This document shows, piece after piece, positions 45,182 through 53,970 of a stretch of DNA of 64,000 nucleotides. Where the stretch lies: the NCBI RefSeq assembly GCF_018130505.1, contig NZ_JAFCKH010000015.1:1-64000 (forward strand). Direction: 5' to 3'. The first letter of the stretch is position 1. Every line of letters begins with the position of its first letter. Under the pieces are notes generated by a model. It saw nothing but the letters and a program-made list of their open reading frames with translations. It searched no databases and was not told the DNA's origin. A program made the position numbers and the translations under genes. The stretch is from Bradyrhizobium tropiciagri. GTDB taxonomy: Bacteria > Pseudomonadota > Alphaproteobacteria > Rhizobiales > Xanthobacteraceae.

Positions 45182-45194
45182 AGGAGTAACCCCA
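45182..45194. promoter_or_regulatory. GGGTAAYCC-like box upstream of the GME-like gene
   Basis: AGGAGTAACCCCA, one mismatch in the core, 86 bp before the start at 45096. It lies in the 312-bp divergent region 45097-45408, which otherwise shows only an AT-richer stretch (45200-45370) towards the small plus-strand gene. Confidence 0.45.
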
Positions 45195-45408
45195 ACAGGC
45201 ACTGTCCTATGTATATGGAATTGCTGTTGGGTCTATGGTAACAGGTTGATGCGCTGCTTATTGCAGCGGGGTGCTCAAAATCCTAGCAATCGTCAGTACA
45301 ATGGAATCCCGCGTTGATTTCGTTGCCGCCGTGATTCTTCATCGCGGGTAAACGAATGTTTGGAATTGTTGCCGACGAGCATGGCAACTAGCGAGAGGCG
45401 CTCTGCAC

Positions 45409-45630
45409 ATGTACCTACCGTATGACCCACTGCGCGAGGCGATCCTGTTGGAGCTCAACAGGGCGATCTGCATCCGCCGGGCTCAAGGCGCTTCATTGGA
45501 AGCACTAGGCACGGAATACGGTCTGTCGATGGATGCTCTGCAAAGGATCGCTGACGCTGACGACCGCACGCCGGAGAGGAACGCCGCCAAGACCATAGCC
45601 CGCAGTCGCGCCAGGCAGCGATTGATCTGA
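45409..45630 (+). CDS. Small protein with HTH-like helices, unknown
   Basis: 73 residues. 'LGTEYGLSMDALQRIADADD' resembles a short helix-turn-helix. The basic C-terminus (TIARSRARQRLI) could bind nucleic acid. A GAGAGG site lies upstream of the ATG. No family is recognised. It is isolated between divergent and convergent polysaccharide genes. It could be a regulator or a chance frame. Confidence 0.5.
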   Translation: MYLPYDPLREAILLELNRAICIRRAQGASLEALGTEYGLSMDALQRIADADDRTPERNAAKTIARSRARQRLI

Positions 45631-45647
45631 CTGCTCGGCCGGCGGGA

Positions 45648-45695
45648 CCTTCAGCGGCCAAGACCTTTAGCGGCCAAGACCTTCAGCGGCTCAGT
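45648..45695. repeat. Three 16-bp tandem repeats at the exoF 3' end
   Basis: CCTTCAGCGGCCAAGA, CCTTTAGCGGCCAAGA and a diverged CCTTCAGCGGCTCAGT are consecutive. The third overlaps the stop of the export gene. The unit is partly self-complementary to nothing obvious; it may be a slippage product. Confidence 0.6.
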
Positions 45696-47052
45696 TGATC
45701 GTCGCGGCAGGGGGAGAGGCAACTCCGGCGGCAGCGCTTCCCTGCCGCGAATGGGGGGCGATCTCAGCCCCCTTTTCTGCGGACCGGTCCCCGGCCGGTT
45801 CGGACATCGTCGGGAAAAGCGGGCCAATCTGCACGATGTCTCCCGGCCGAAGCTGGAAGTCGACGGCGGCCTCATACCTCACATTCGTCGTGCCATTGGT
45901 GCGGATCACCGTGATCGCCGCCTGCGTCTGATCCGTGGTCAGATATCCGACCTGGCGGGCATAGGCCGCGCGCAGTCGATGCGCGGCCGGAAGGCTCACG
46001 CTCAGCTCGAGAAGCGATCGCTCGGTCTCCCGAAGCTCGGTCGATACCCGGCGGTGGTAGACATTGCGCAGCTCGGCGATCCTGAAGCGCACCTCGCCCA
46101 CCAGAAGCTCAGCCTTCAGCGCGTCGGATTCCAGGCGTCCGATATTTCCATCGATGCGCGCTTCCTCGCGCCTGACCTCGATGTAGGTCGACTTCCGCGC
46201 CAGGCCGCTCTTCGCCAACTGCTCGTAGTCGGTGATCAGTTCGCGATTCAAGCCACGCTGCGTCAGTTCGAGATTAGACTGCCGTTTGAGCGATGCGATC
46301 TCCGCTTCCAGTCTCGGGAATTGCTGCTCGAGGGCCTCCGTCTCCTGCTGAACTGCTTGCCGCTCGGCAGCGAATGCCAACTGTTCACTCTCCTGAATCT
46401 GGGAAATGCGGGCGGGATCGAACGCAATTCCGGACATGTCGCTGAAATCGATCTTGTCCTGGTCGTTTTGCAAGGCAGTCAGCCGCGCGCGCTTTGCGAG
46501 GAACACGACGCGGTTCGTCTCGAGCAGGCGAACGCGCTCCTCCGCCTGCAACAGCGATCCAAGCGCGGCGCCCTGCTGCGCTTCGGACGTGCCGATGCCT
46601 CCTGCCCGCGCGATCGCCGCGAGGACCGACAAGCCCTCCCGATAGGGATACAGGCCGGGCGTGCGGACGAGGCCCAGGACATAGATGGGGCTGTATTCCG
46701 CTATCCTCGCGCTCACCGTCGGATTGCGCACATAATCCGGGGTAAGGGCCTTCACGATGCCGCCCTCGAGCTCGGTGAGCGTAAGGTTGACGGCCTGCAC
46801 ATCACCGATCAGCGGGAGACGGATATGACCGCTCTGGTCGACGGTCGCCTCGCCCGACAGATCGGGCTGACCGAACACCGTCACCATGATCTTGTCGCCG
46901 GTGCTGATCCGATACGCTTTCGGAGCAGCCGGCTGTGCTGCGGCAACATCAATCGACAAAATCTGAAGGGCGAATATCAGGAGCGCGCAAGCACAAGCGA
47001 TCGCGACGCATGTTCCCTGCTTACGCTGCCACTTGCGCAACACTGCGATCAT
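45691..47052 (-). CDS. ExoF-type polysaccharide export protein (Poly_export + SLBB)
   Basis: 453 residues. An N-terminal hydrophobic signal or anchor (about 15-42, ending AAAQP), then Poly_export ('YRISTGDKIMVTVFGQPDLS'), an SLBB-like domain ('VLGLVRTPGLYPYREGLSVL'), a long coiled coil (about 180-370) and a second SLBB-like end ('VDFQLRPGDIVQIGPLFP'). No lipobox, as in rhizobial ExoF rather than E. coli Wza. It takes part in periplasmic/outer-membrane passage of the polysaccharide with the PCP protein at 57375. The start at 47052 was chosen for the signal; 47115 remains possible. Confidence 0.88.
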   Translation of the reverse strand: MIAVLRKWQRKQGTCVAIACACALLIFALQILSIDVAAAQPAAPKAYRISTGDKIMVTVFGQPDLSGEATVDQSGHIRLPLIGDVQAVNLTLTELEGGIVKALTPDYVRNPTVSARIAEYSPIYVLGLVRTPGLYPYREGLSVLAAIARAGGIGTSEAQQGAALGSLLQAEERVRLLETNRVVFLAKRARLTALQNDQDKIDFSDMSGIAFDPARISQIQESEQLAFAAERQAVQQETEALEQQFPRLEAEIASLKRQSNLELTQRGLNRELITDYEQLAKSGLARKSTYIEVRREEARIDGNIGRLESDALKAELLVGEVRFRIAELRNVYHRRVSTELRETERSLLELSVSLPAAHRLRAAYARQVGYLTTDQTQAAITVIRTNGTTNVRYEAAVDFQLRPGDIVQIGPLFPTMSEPAGDRSAEKGAEIAPHSRQGSAAAGVASPPAATIN

Positions 47053-47127
47053 TCTTGCCAACCGGGTCGGGCTGCTAATGGGCCAGAGCCAACATAGGCA
47101 AAGCCGGCAGGCCATGCCGGACCCTTA

Positions 47128-47140
47128 GTGGGTAATCCTT
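47128..47140. promoter_or_regulatory. GGGTAAYCC box between exoF-type gene and LuxR regulator
   Basis: GTGGGTAATCCTT contains an exact GGGTAATCC core, 76 bp upstream of the export gene start and 277 bp upstream of the regulator at 47417. The divergent gap 47053-47416 holds nothing else recognised. Confidence 0.55.
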
Positions 47141-47416
47141 CTTAGACAGACCACCCCCGAAATCTCAGTGCATAGGCGGGGACAGCCAATCCTATGCTGC
47201 AAGTCCACGCCGAAAATCCGCGTTGAAATCGGGCCGCCGTCAAGACCAGGAACAAGATCCGGCACACGCGGAACGGCTACCACGGACACTCTACCCCAAT
47301 CGTTCTCGAACAGGATGATTGGGCCAACAACGGAGGGACAAGCAACTTAGCTATCGCGTATTTCCCTGCCCATCAAGGGCCCCCACTGCAATTTCGGCAG
47401 TACTCGAGGGATCATT

Positions 47417-48241
47417 ATGGCAAAGAAGACCATTACAGTAGTCATTGAACCGCATTTGCTGGTTCGCGAGGCGCTTGAGTCGCTAATCAAAAACTACTCC
47501 TACCGGGTCGTGTGCAGCGTCGGATCTGCCGCCGATCTCGACGATGCGACCGCACCTGACGATCCGAAGCTCGTCATCCTGGGCGGAGACTGCATCGACG
47601 ATGCAATTGCGGAAGCCGTCAGCATTCGCAAGCGGTGGTCCGGCACCAAGATCGTGGTGCTGTTCGAGCAGGCAACCATCGCGGATTTCCAGAAGCTCCT
47701 GACCTCGGATGTCGACGGCTGCGTCCCTCTGTTCGCATCTCCCGAGACGCTGATCAGGACCCTGGACCTCGTCAACATCGAAGACGCCCGCGTGGTGGTG
47801 ACGGCCAACATGAGAAGCCCCGCCACACGGCCAACTCCGACGAGCAAGGCGCGCGAGCCGCAAGGTGGCAATGGCGAGTCCGCCCCCTCGAGTCATGGTG
47901 AACACGATGCCGGCTCGGTGAACGTCGTCAGCATGTCCGCGAAACCGACCATGAACGGCTACGGGCCGATGCAAGCGGCCGGTCACGCGGGCTCTCTGCA
48001 GGCAGTGGGATCCACGCAAAATGGCCCCAAGCTGTCGGAGCGCGAGGCCCAGATCCTCGACGGCCTGGTGCAAGGGCACGCCAACAAGGTCATTGCTCGG
48101 ACATGCGAAATCACCGAAGCGACCGTCAAGGTCCACATGAAATCGATCCTGCGAAAGATCCAGGTCGCGAACCGGACGCAAGCAGCCGTTTGGGCGCTGG
48201 AGCACGGCCACTCCGTTCACCAGATCAAGGATGCGTGCTGA
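47417..48241 (+). CDS. LuxR-type regulator with degenerate receiver domain (3)
   Basis: 274 residues. The receiver-like N-terminus ('ITVVIEPHLLVREALESLIK') lacks the acidic pair. The acceptor region reads 'LVILGGDCIDDA' without Asp at the usual place, and the Lys is replaced in 'GCVPLFASPETL'. A flexible linker (about 130-205) leads to a complete LuxR HTH ('LSEREAQILDGLVQGHANKV', 'EATVKVHMKSILRKI'). The helix is almost the same as in the 40419 regulator, so both may bind the same sites. Followed 52 bp later by a WecG-like glycosyltransferase gene. Confidence 0.88.
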   Translation: MAKKTITVVIEPHLLVREALESLIKNYSYRVVCSVGSAADLDDATAPDDPKLVILGGDCIDDAIAEAVSIRKRWSGTKIVVLFEQATIADFQKLLTSDVDGCVPLFASPETLIRTLDLVNIEDARVVVTANMRSPATRPTPTSKAREPQGGNGESAPSSHGEHDAGSVNVVSMSAKPTMNGYGPMQAAGHAGSLQAVGSTQNGPKLSEREAQILDGLVQGHANKVIARTCEITEATVKVHMKSILRKIQVANRTQAAVWALEHGHSVHQIKDAC

Positions 48242-48293
48242 CTCAGTCAGGACGGCCTTCGATTTGCAGCTTGTGAAGATTGGGGGGTGAGCA

Positions 48294-49100
48294 GTGAACC
48301 CTGCTACCGACTTGCGCATTGAGCGCGGAGACGTTCTCGGCGTCAATGTGTGCGCCATCACCATTGACGACGCGGTCGCCGCGATCGAGCACTGGATACG
48401 CGAGGAGTGCCGCGAGTATGTCTGCATCACCGGCGTCCACGGCGTGATGGAATGCCGTCGTGACCCGTCGCTGCGTCAGATCCACAATCAGGCAGGCATG
48501 GTGACGCCGGACGGCGTTCCACTCGTCTATTTCCTGCGCCTGATCGGCAAGACGAAGACGCAACGGGTTTATGGACCTGACTTGATGCGGGAAATGATGG
48601 CGGTTTCCGCCCGGCGCGGCTACCGGCAATTCTTCTACGGCGGCGACGTCGGGCTTGCCGAGAAACTCGAGGAAACCCTGGTCAAGTCGGTCCCCGGACT
48701 GCAGGTGGCAGGCACCTTGTGCCCGCCATTCCGGGAAATGACGCCGGAAGAGGATCGCGCCACCGTCGACGCGATCAACGCCGCGCGGCCAGACATCGTC
48801 TGGGTCGGGTTGAGCACCCCGAAACAGGAGCGCTGGATGGCAGCACATCTCGGGCGTATCGAAGCGCCCGTCATGATCGGCGTCGGCGCAGCGTTCGATT
48901 TCCTCGCGGGAACGAAACGCCAGGCGCCGAAGTGGATGCAGCGTCATGCGCTCGAATGGCTGTTTCGGCTGTGCTCGGAGCCTCGGCGCTTGTGGCGGCG
49001 TTACGCCTATATCGTGCCGCGCTTCATGTTTCTTGCCTCCGGCGCCCTCGTCCGCAGGGCGGTGACCACCGGAAGCGAGAAGCGTGAGATTGCGCGCTGA
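48294..49100 (+). CDS. WecG/TagA/CpsF family glycosyltransferase (GT26)
   Basis: 268 residues. 'VCITGVHGVMECRRD', 'MVTPDGVPLVYFLRLIG' (conserved TPDGxP), 'VWVGLSTPKQERWMA' (PKQExW) and 'GVGAAFDFLAGTKRQAPKWM' define GT26. These enzymes add a sugar to a lipid-linked acceptor at the membrane (for example ManNAcA in WecG). The donor here is unknown. GTG start with a GGGGGGTGAG site. Codirectional with the regulator upstream. Confidence 0.92.
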   Translation: MNPATDLRIERGDVLGVNVCAITIDDAVAAIEHWIREECREYVCITGVHGVMECRRDPSLRQIHNQAGMVTPDGVPLVYFLRLIGKTKTQRVYGPDLMREMMAVSARRGYRQFFYGGDVGLAEKLEETLVKSVPGLQVAGTLCPPFREMTPEEDRATVDAINAARPDIVWVGLSTPKQERWMAAHLGRIEAPVMIGVGAAFDFLAGTKRQAPKWMQRHALEWLFRLCSEPRRLWRRYAYIVPRFMFLASGALVRRAVTTGSEKREIAR

Positions 49101-49109
49101 AGCAGCACC

Positions 49110-50210
49110 TCATCGCGCGTTGCGCATCAATGCAGGGTACGGCTCCTGCGTGGGCACGACATCCGCCGGCGTGACATCCTCGGCCTCGAGCGAGGGCGTC
49201 TCGATAACGCGCTCGAGCCAGATCTCGCGCCACCAGGAATAGATGCTGCGCGGGCAGAACATCTTGCTCGAACTATAGTGCGAGCGGCACCACACGCCCT
49301 CCAGAATGACCGCCGGCGTCTTCATCGTCCTCATGACGCCCGTCTTCTCGTCGACGAAGCGTTCAACCACCGTTCTGACACGGAACACCTTGCCGCAATA
49401 CGGCACCAGTTCAGCATCGAAATGCATTCCCCGGTTATTGCCGGCCGTATCCAGTGTAGCGAGGATCTGCTCCAGGGGCCGCACACGAACGAGATCACCG
49501 GCACGGATGCAGCTTTCGCCGAGTGGCGTCTGCGATCCCGCCGGAATCTTCCCTCTGCGGCGCGGGAACGGCACCCCTCCCCAGAGCGACTGGAAACGAT
49601 CATAAAGCCAGCGGGCGGGTTCGCCCCACTTCCTGTTGAATGCGCCGGAGCCGTAATAGTAGGTCTGGTAGATGAATCCGGTCAGGATCGTGCTGACGGG
49701 CGTGTTGCCCGAAAGATAATCCTCCGCATATTGGCGCGCATCCCACCACTTCAGGGGGCGAGCGAAATCGAGCACCTCCGTCGCCTGGCAGGAATACCGC
49801 GTCGGCTGCTCCGGTTGCTTGGTCGCGCGCCAGACATCGCTCTCGCTGCAGCCACCGGCGGGCGGGAACTGAGCGACGAATTCCTCGTCGGCCTCTGCCC
49901 TGGCTTCCGCGTCGACCGGCCTCAGCCACGCTTCCTTCCAGAACAGCAGGCAGCCCGCCTGGCAGCCGCCATACGCTTTCCCGTCGCAGCGGAGGTCGAG
50001 ATGAATGCCATGTGGGAGCTTGAGCCCGCCGAGGGTGCCCGGAGCATCGCAAGTCTTGTGCGCGCGCTTGTAGACCTGGAACCTCCTGCCGCAATACTCG
50101 AGCATTTGCGGCATGAACGGCAGGCCTTCGAGCCGCCCGCTCTCGTCGAGCGTTCTCAGGATCTCCTCACGGCTACGAACCTCGACCCAATCGCCTGCCC
50201 GCCAACTCAT
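49110..50210 (-). CDS. Cysteine-rich protein with internal duplication, unknown function
   Basis: 366 residues. Two related domains: residues about 4-95 ('GDWVEVRSREEILRTLDESG', 'MLEYCGRRFQVYK', 'LRCDGKAYGGCQAGCLLFWK') and about 235-335 ('GDLVRVRPLEQILATLDTAG', 'LVPYCGKVFRVRT', 'GVWCRSHYSSSKMFCPRSIY'). A linker is rich in Trp/Tyr. Conserved YCG, xCx and GC/FC cysteines suggest a metal or Fe-S site or disulfides; copy 2 has lost one Cys. No signal peptide. Not recognised as an enzyme family. Start ATG 50210 (GGGAG upstream); 50225 is possible. It lies between glycosyltransferase genes, so a role in glycan modification or its control is inferred. Confidence 0.8.
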   Translation of the reverse strand: MSWRAGDWVEVRSREEILRTLDESGRLEGLPFMPQMLEYCGRRFQVYKRAHKTCDAPGTLGGLKLPHGIHLDLRCDGKAYGGCQAGCLLFWKEAWLRPVDAEARAEADEEFVAQFPPAGGCSESDVWRATKQPEQPTRYSCQATEVLDFARPLKWWDARQYAEDYLSGNTPVSTILTGFIYQTYYYGSGAFNRKWGEPARWLYDRFQSLWGGVPFPRRRGKIPAGSQTPLGESCIRAGDLVRVRPLEQILATLDTAGNNRGMHFDAELVPYCGKVFRVRTVVERFVDEKTGVMRTMKTPAVILEGVWCRSHYSSSKMFCPRSIYSWWREIWLERVIETPSLEAEDVTPADVVPTQEPYPALMRNAR

Positions 50211-50279
50211 CGAGCGCGCTCCCATGCCATTGACCTTGCAAGAGAATAGATCGGCTGCGACAAGTTGGCGTGGGATTTT

Positions 50280-50292
50280 GGGGGTAACCCCG
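50280..50292. promoter_or_regulatory. GGGTAAYCC box, symmetrical form
   Basis: GGGGGTAACCCCG: perfect GGGG-TAA-CCCC dyad, 71 bp upstream of the duplicated cysteine-rich protein gene. The gap 50211-50357 has no gene. Confidence 0.55.
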
Positions 50293-50357
50293 CCACCCCT
50301 TCCGGTCGAACGCGGAACCATGGTGGTGCTTGACTGCGCGCTCCGCAGCCCGGTCGG

Positions 50358-51539
50358 TCAGAGCTGGCTCGGCATCAGCCGCGCGCGGGCTTGCTCGTAG
50401 ATCGCGAGCAGCATCTCGCAATTGCGCTCCGCAGTATAATGGAGTTCGAACTCGCGCCGGACAGCGTGCCGCATCCGCTGCCGCTGTGCTTCATCCGACG
50501 CGAGGAACTCGACCTGCCTGGCGAGATCTTCGGCGTCGCCGGGCCGCGCGTGCAATCCGGTCCGGCCGTGGTCGATCAACTCACCGAGCGCTCCGATATT
50601 GCTGGCGATCACCGGCACACCGGCGGCAAACGCCTCGACCACGACCATCGGGAACCCCTCGTACCAGATCGAAGGAATGATCAGCATTTGGGCGCGCCGC
50701 AGCATATCCGCCACGCGGTCCTTGCTGACCTGCCCGAGCAACTCGACGTTCGCCATGCCTCGCGCCGCCGCTTGCACTTCGGCCATCAAGGGCCCGTCGC
50801 CGGCGATCTTCAGGGGAAGGTCGACGCCAGGCCGCTTCCACGCGCCAAGCAGAGGGCGGATGCCTTTCTCTACCGACAGCCGTCCGACGAAGAGCGCGAA
50901 GCCGCCGTCGCCCTGCCCGGTCGCCGCAGCCGAGTGTGCAAAGTTCGGCTTTACAAAGAGGCGGTCGGGCGGAAGCCCGCCTCGAATGAACGTCTCGCGG
51001 CCGAACCTGGTGAGAGCGATGTAGGCATCCACCATCCCCCACGTTCCCAACGCACGATGCACCGCCAGCATGCTGGCGACCGACGCGGTTGCCGCCCGGC
51101 TGCCCCGATAGCAGCCGTGAACCACGCCGTGTATCGCAGCCGTCTTTCCGAGGCATTGCTCGCAGATGCTACCGTTGCGAAGGAGCTGCGAACCGGGACA
51201 GACCAGCCGGTAATTGTGCAGCGTCTGCACCACCGGCACCCCCGCCTCATGCGCCGCGCAATACACCGACGGCGATAACAGAGGGAAGAAGTTGTGGACG
51301 TGCATGATGCCCGGGCGGAAGCGCGCGACCTCGTCCGCCACCCGCCGTTTCGCGGCCGGAGAATAGATCGCGGTGAAGCCGGCGACAGCCTTGCTCAGTG
51401 CGCCCGAGATCTCCGCATTGTCCGCATCGAGCAGCGAGACCTCATGACCGTGATCCTCGAGCATGGCTTTTTCGGCCGCGACCACGACATCCTCACCGCC
51501 GGCGAACTTGTAGCGATTGTGGACAAGCAGGACCCTCAT
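50358..51539 (-). CDS. Glycosyltransferase family 4 (GT-B)
   Basis: 393 residues. N-terminal acceptor fold 'MRVLLVHNRYKFAGGEDVVV', central 'FALFVGRLSVEKGIRPLLGA', and nucleotide-sugar site 'PSIWYEGFPMVVVEAFAAGV' with the EX7E-type glutamate, typical of GT4. A CxxC region ('GSICEQCLGK') is common in this subgroup. Start 51539 overlaps the preceding GT2 stop as ATGA, so the open frame extending to 51644 is not used. Last gene of the flippase-GT2-GT4 operon. Confidence 0.93.
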   Translation of the reverse strand: MRVLLVHNRYKFAGGEDVVVAAEKAMLEDHGHEVSLLDADNAEISGALSKAVAGFTAIYSPAAKRRVADEVARFRPGIMHVHNFFPLLSPSVYCAAHEAGVPVVQTLHNYRLVCPGSQLLRNGSICEQCLGKTAAIHGVVHGCYRGSRAATASVASMLAVHRALGTWGMVDAYIALTRFGRETFIRGGLPPDRLFVKPNFAHSAAATGQGDGGFALFVGRLSVEKGIRPLLGAWKRPGVDLPLKIAGDGPLMAEVQAAARGMANVELLGQVSKDRVADMLRRAQMLIIPSIWYEGFPMVVVEAFAAGVPVIASNIGALGELIDHGRTGLHARPGDAEDLARQVEFLASDEAQRQRMRHAVRREFELHYTAERNCEMLLAIYEQARARLMPSQL

Positions 51540-52348
51540 GCCCGGGCCTGTCGCGCCGTCTCCAGCTGCAGGCGCGCCCGCTCGATGAACTTGTGTCCGC
51601 ACCAGTCCGGATTGCGCAGATTGAACCAGAGTTTCATCGCGCATCGCCGCAGCAACTGGCCGGGATCGTCGCTCAGGCCCAGCGACTGCCGGATCGCATC
51701 CGCCTCGCGCGCGGCAGCGTCGGTGTGAAGGACGCTGTGGTTCCGCCGGTGCCGGCGCCAGCAGGCAAGCGGCTGGGCGACCCGCTCGAACGGCTCCTGT
51801 TGAAGCGCACGGGCGAACAGCTCGAAGTCGGCAGACACGTCGTAGTGCTCGTCATACCCGCCGAGCTGCGCGAAGAAGTCCCGGCTGATATAGGTCGCCA
51901 ACGGAGAAATCACGTTCCAGTCCAGCGCGACGTGAGCGGCCACAGGCATCCATTGCGGCGGCGCGCGAAACTCGCCCAGACTGTGACCATCCGGAGTTAT
52001 CCAGCGAAGTCCGCCGATCACCCATCGCCGCCCGCTCCGCCGGTACGCCGCGACAACGGCCTCCACGGCGCCGGGCAGCAGCATGTCGTCGGCTCCCAGG
52101 AAGCCGATCAGCTCGCCCATCGCCGCGCGATAGCCGATGTTCATTCGGCCGGTCAGGCCGACCGTTGGCTCCCGCAGCACGCGCGCGCCGAGAGCGGCAG
52201 CAAGCTCGGCCGAACCGTCCGTGCTCCCGCCATCGATGATCAGGTGCTCGACCAGGGCGCCGCGCGGCGTCTGGGCCTTGACCGACTCGATGCACGCGCG
52301 CAGATCGTCTCCGCCATTCAGCACCGGTGTGACGATGCTGATAATCAT
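51536..52348 (-). CDS. Glycosyltransferase family 2 (GT-A)
   Basis: 270 residues. 'ISIVTPVLNGGDDLRACIES', 'IIDGGSTDGS' and 'LIGFLGADDMLLPGAVEAVV' supply the GT2 nucleotide-binding and DxD-like (ADD) motifs; 'ISRDFFAQLGGYDEHYDVSA' with D/E is the acceptor-side ED-type motif. It adds one sugar of the repeat unit in the cytosol. Coupled by ATGA overlaps to both neighbours. Confidence 0.93.
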   Translation of the reverse strand: MIISIVTPVLNGGDDLRACIESVKAQTPRGALVEHLIIDGGSTDGSAELAAALGARVLREPTVGLTGRMNIGYRAAMGELIGFLGADDMLLPGAVEAVVAAYRRSGRRWVIGGLRWITPDGHSLGEFRAPPQWMPVAAHVALDWNVISPLATYISRDFFAQLGGYDEHYDVSADFELFARALQQEPFERVAQPLACWRRHRRNHSVLHTDAAAREADAIRQSLGLSDDPGQLLRRCAMKLWFNLRNPDWCGHKFIERARLQLETARQARA

Positions 52349-53733
52349 CGTCCCCTCCCCGTGCCCTCGATGTGCCCGTGCGAGCCTTGATCATCGGACG
52401 ACAGCATCCGGGCAACCGTCCAGCAACCTGCGATCAGCCGAACGACCCGCGCGACGCAGAGGACCAGTGCGCAACCCGCCACCGTGTGCAACCCGACCAG
52501 CGGAACGCACAGCGCGACGACCGCAAAGCTTATTCCATTCATCCACACGGCACGCTTGGCCGATCCGACGCCATGAAGGTATGTGCTGATCAGTTCGGCA
52601 ACCGCATTCATGGCGACCGCCACCATCATCAGATCGACGGCGTGCTCCAGGTGGGCGTAGGGTGAGTTGGGCCCGTAGAACAGGACGAGCACGGTGTGAG
52701 TCATCAGCGTCACCGGGATGACGCAGAACAGAAGCAGCGTCCCGCCAATGATGATGTAGGGCCGCGCCGCTCTCCAGGCGTTCCGCAAGCCGCCCGCTAC
52801 ATGAGCCTGCGTCACCGTGGGCAAAATGATGTTGGACAGGCCGAAGACAATCGGGTTGGCGAGATTGACGACGTTCAGGACGGCCTGGAAGGCCGCGGCG
52901 GTTGCCAGGCCGTCCGACGTTGCCAGCGCCCATGGAAATGCCTGCACGGTGACAATCAGGATCACGCCGTTCACGAAGGCCCACCTTCCGTGCGTCCAGA
53001 AGCCGTGCAGCAACTCGCGCGTGTTGCCGCCGCGGGGAAACGAAGGAGGTCGCTGAAAGACCTGGACGGCGATGGCGAGGGCACATGGGACGGCCATCAC
53101 AAACAGCGCATTCGACACGCCGGGGCTGTGAAAACTGCCGAGCAAGGCGATGCCGGCGGCCGCGCCGATGTAGGTGATGCTGTCGCCGATCGCGGCCGTT
53201 CGATGCCTGAACTCCGCCAGCAGCGCGCGTCGCAGGGCATCCTGCATCTGCCACAGCACCAGATACAAAGCGGCCGCCAACGCGATATCCGAACGGCCGA
53301 AGACGATGAGGCATGTGGTAACGACCAGCGCGAACGCGCCGGTGGAAAGCGCCGTCAGGGCCAACGATACGAAAACCAGGTCCGATGGGCGCTCCTGCTT
53401 GCCGGTCGCGAGCTTCAGCATCAGCGGATAGTAGATCAGCGATGCATTGAAATGCTGGAACAGGAAGAAGCCGCCGAACAGCAGCGCGAACGTGCCGTAC
53501 TCGGGTGCACCGAGTTGGCGCGCGAGCTGGACGTTAACCAGAAAGGTCCCAAGGCTGATGACGCCTTGATCCAGCAGCGTCCAGAACCCGCCATTGAAAC
53601 GTTGCCACAGCCGGGCGGCGATTGCCGGGCCCGAGGGGCCAGGCCGGGCCAGCGTCGCGACCGACGGCGAGGCGGTTGGCGCAGTCGCCAGAGCGTCGTC
53701 GGAGCTCCGGTTGCTCGGCTCGATAAGTGCCAT
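52345..53733 (-). CDS. Wzx-like polysaccharide flippase (MOP superfamily)
   Basis: 462 residues with about 12 TM helices from residue 55 on. 'FWTLLDQGVISLGTFLVNVQ' and 'LGAPEYGTFALLFGGFFLFQ' are typical of the oligosaccharide flippase family. It moves the lipid-linked repeat unit across the inner membrane. Start ATG 53733 (MALIEPS); the frame upstream to 53808 would need TTG. ATGA overlap with GT2 shows an operon. Divergent from the polymerase-like gene. Confidence 0.88.
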   Translation of the reverse strand: MALIEPSNRSSDDALATAPTASPSVATLARPGPSGPAIAARLWQRFNGGFWTLLDQGVISLGTFLVNVQLARQLGAPEYGTFALLFGGFFLFQHFNASLIYYPLMLKLATGKQERPSDLVFVSLALTALSTGAFALVVTTCLIVFGRSDIALAAALYLVLWQMQDALRRALLAEFRHRTAAIGDSITYIGAAAGIALLGSFHSPGVSNALFVMAVPCALAIAVQVFQRPPSFPRGGNTRELLHGFWTHGRWAFVNGVILIVTVQAFPWALATSDGLATAAAFQAVLNVVNLANPIVFGLSNIILPTVTQAHVAGGLRNAWRAARPYIIIGGTLLLFCVIPVTLMTHTVLVLFYGPNSPYAHLEHAVDLMMVAVAMNAVAELISTYLHGVGSAKRAVWMNGISFAVVALCVPLVGLHTVAGCALVLCVARVVRLIAGCWTVARMLSSDDQGSHGHIEGTGRGR

Positions 53734-53845
53734 TAGACGTCGCGTCCGATGCGATGAAATGAGCGGTTGAGTACCGGAGGTTTTGCGATCGGATTCTAGG
53801 ATATCCAATTCCGCCCGCTATGGGACATCGGTGGGGAAATCGAAA

Positions 53846-53854
53846 GGGGTACTC
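53846..53854. promoter_or_regulatory. Weak GGGTAAYCC-like box between flippase and polymerase genes
   Basis: GGGGTACTC, two mismatches from the core, 113 bp upstream of the flippase start and 117 bp upstream of the gene at 53971. Included because position fits the other boxes. Confidence 0.3.
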
Positions 53855-53970
53855 ACAATGCTCGAACTGATAGCCAGAATGTTCGCAAGTCCCTCGCGTG
53901 TGGCAGGCGCTACCCTGCATTCGTAAAACCGCCGAAGCGGCTGCAGAAGCGAGGTCGCGCAAGGGTTTGC

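Noticed and set aside
53734-53808. Longer N-terminus of the flippase
   Set aside because: Would need a TTG start and adds a non-hydrophobic tail; the ATG at 53733 is simpler.
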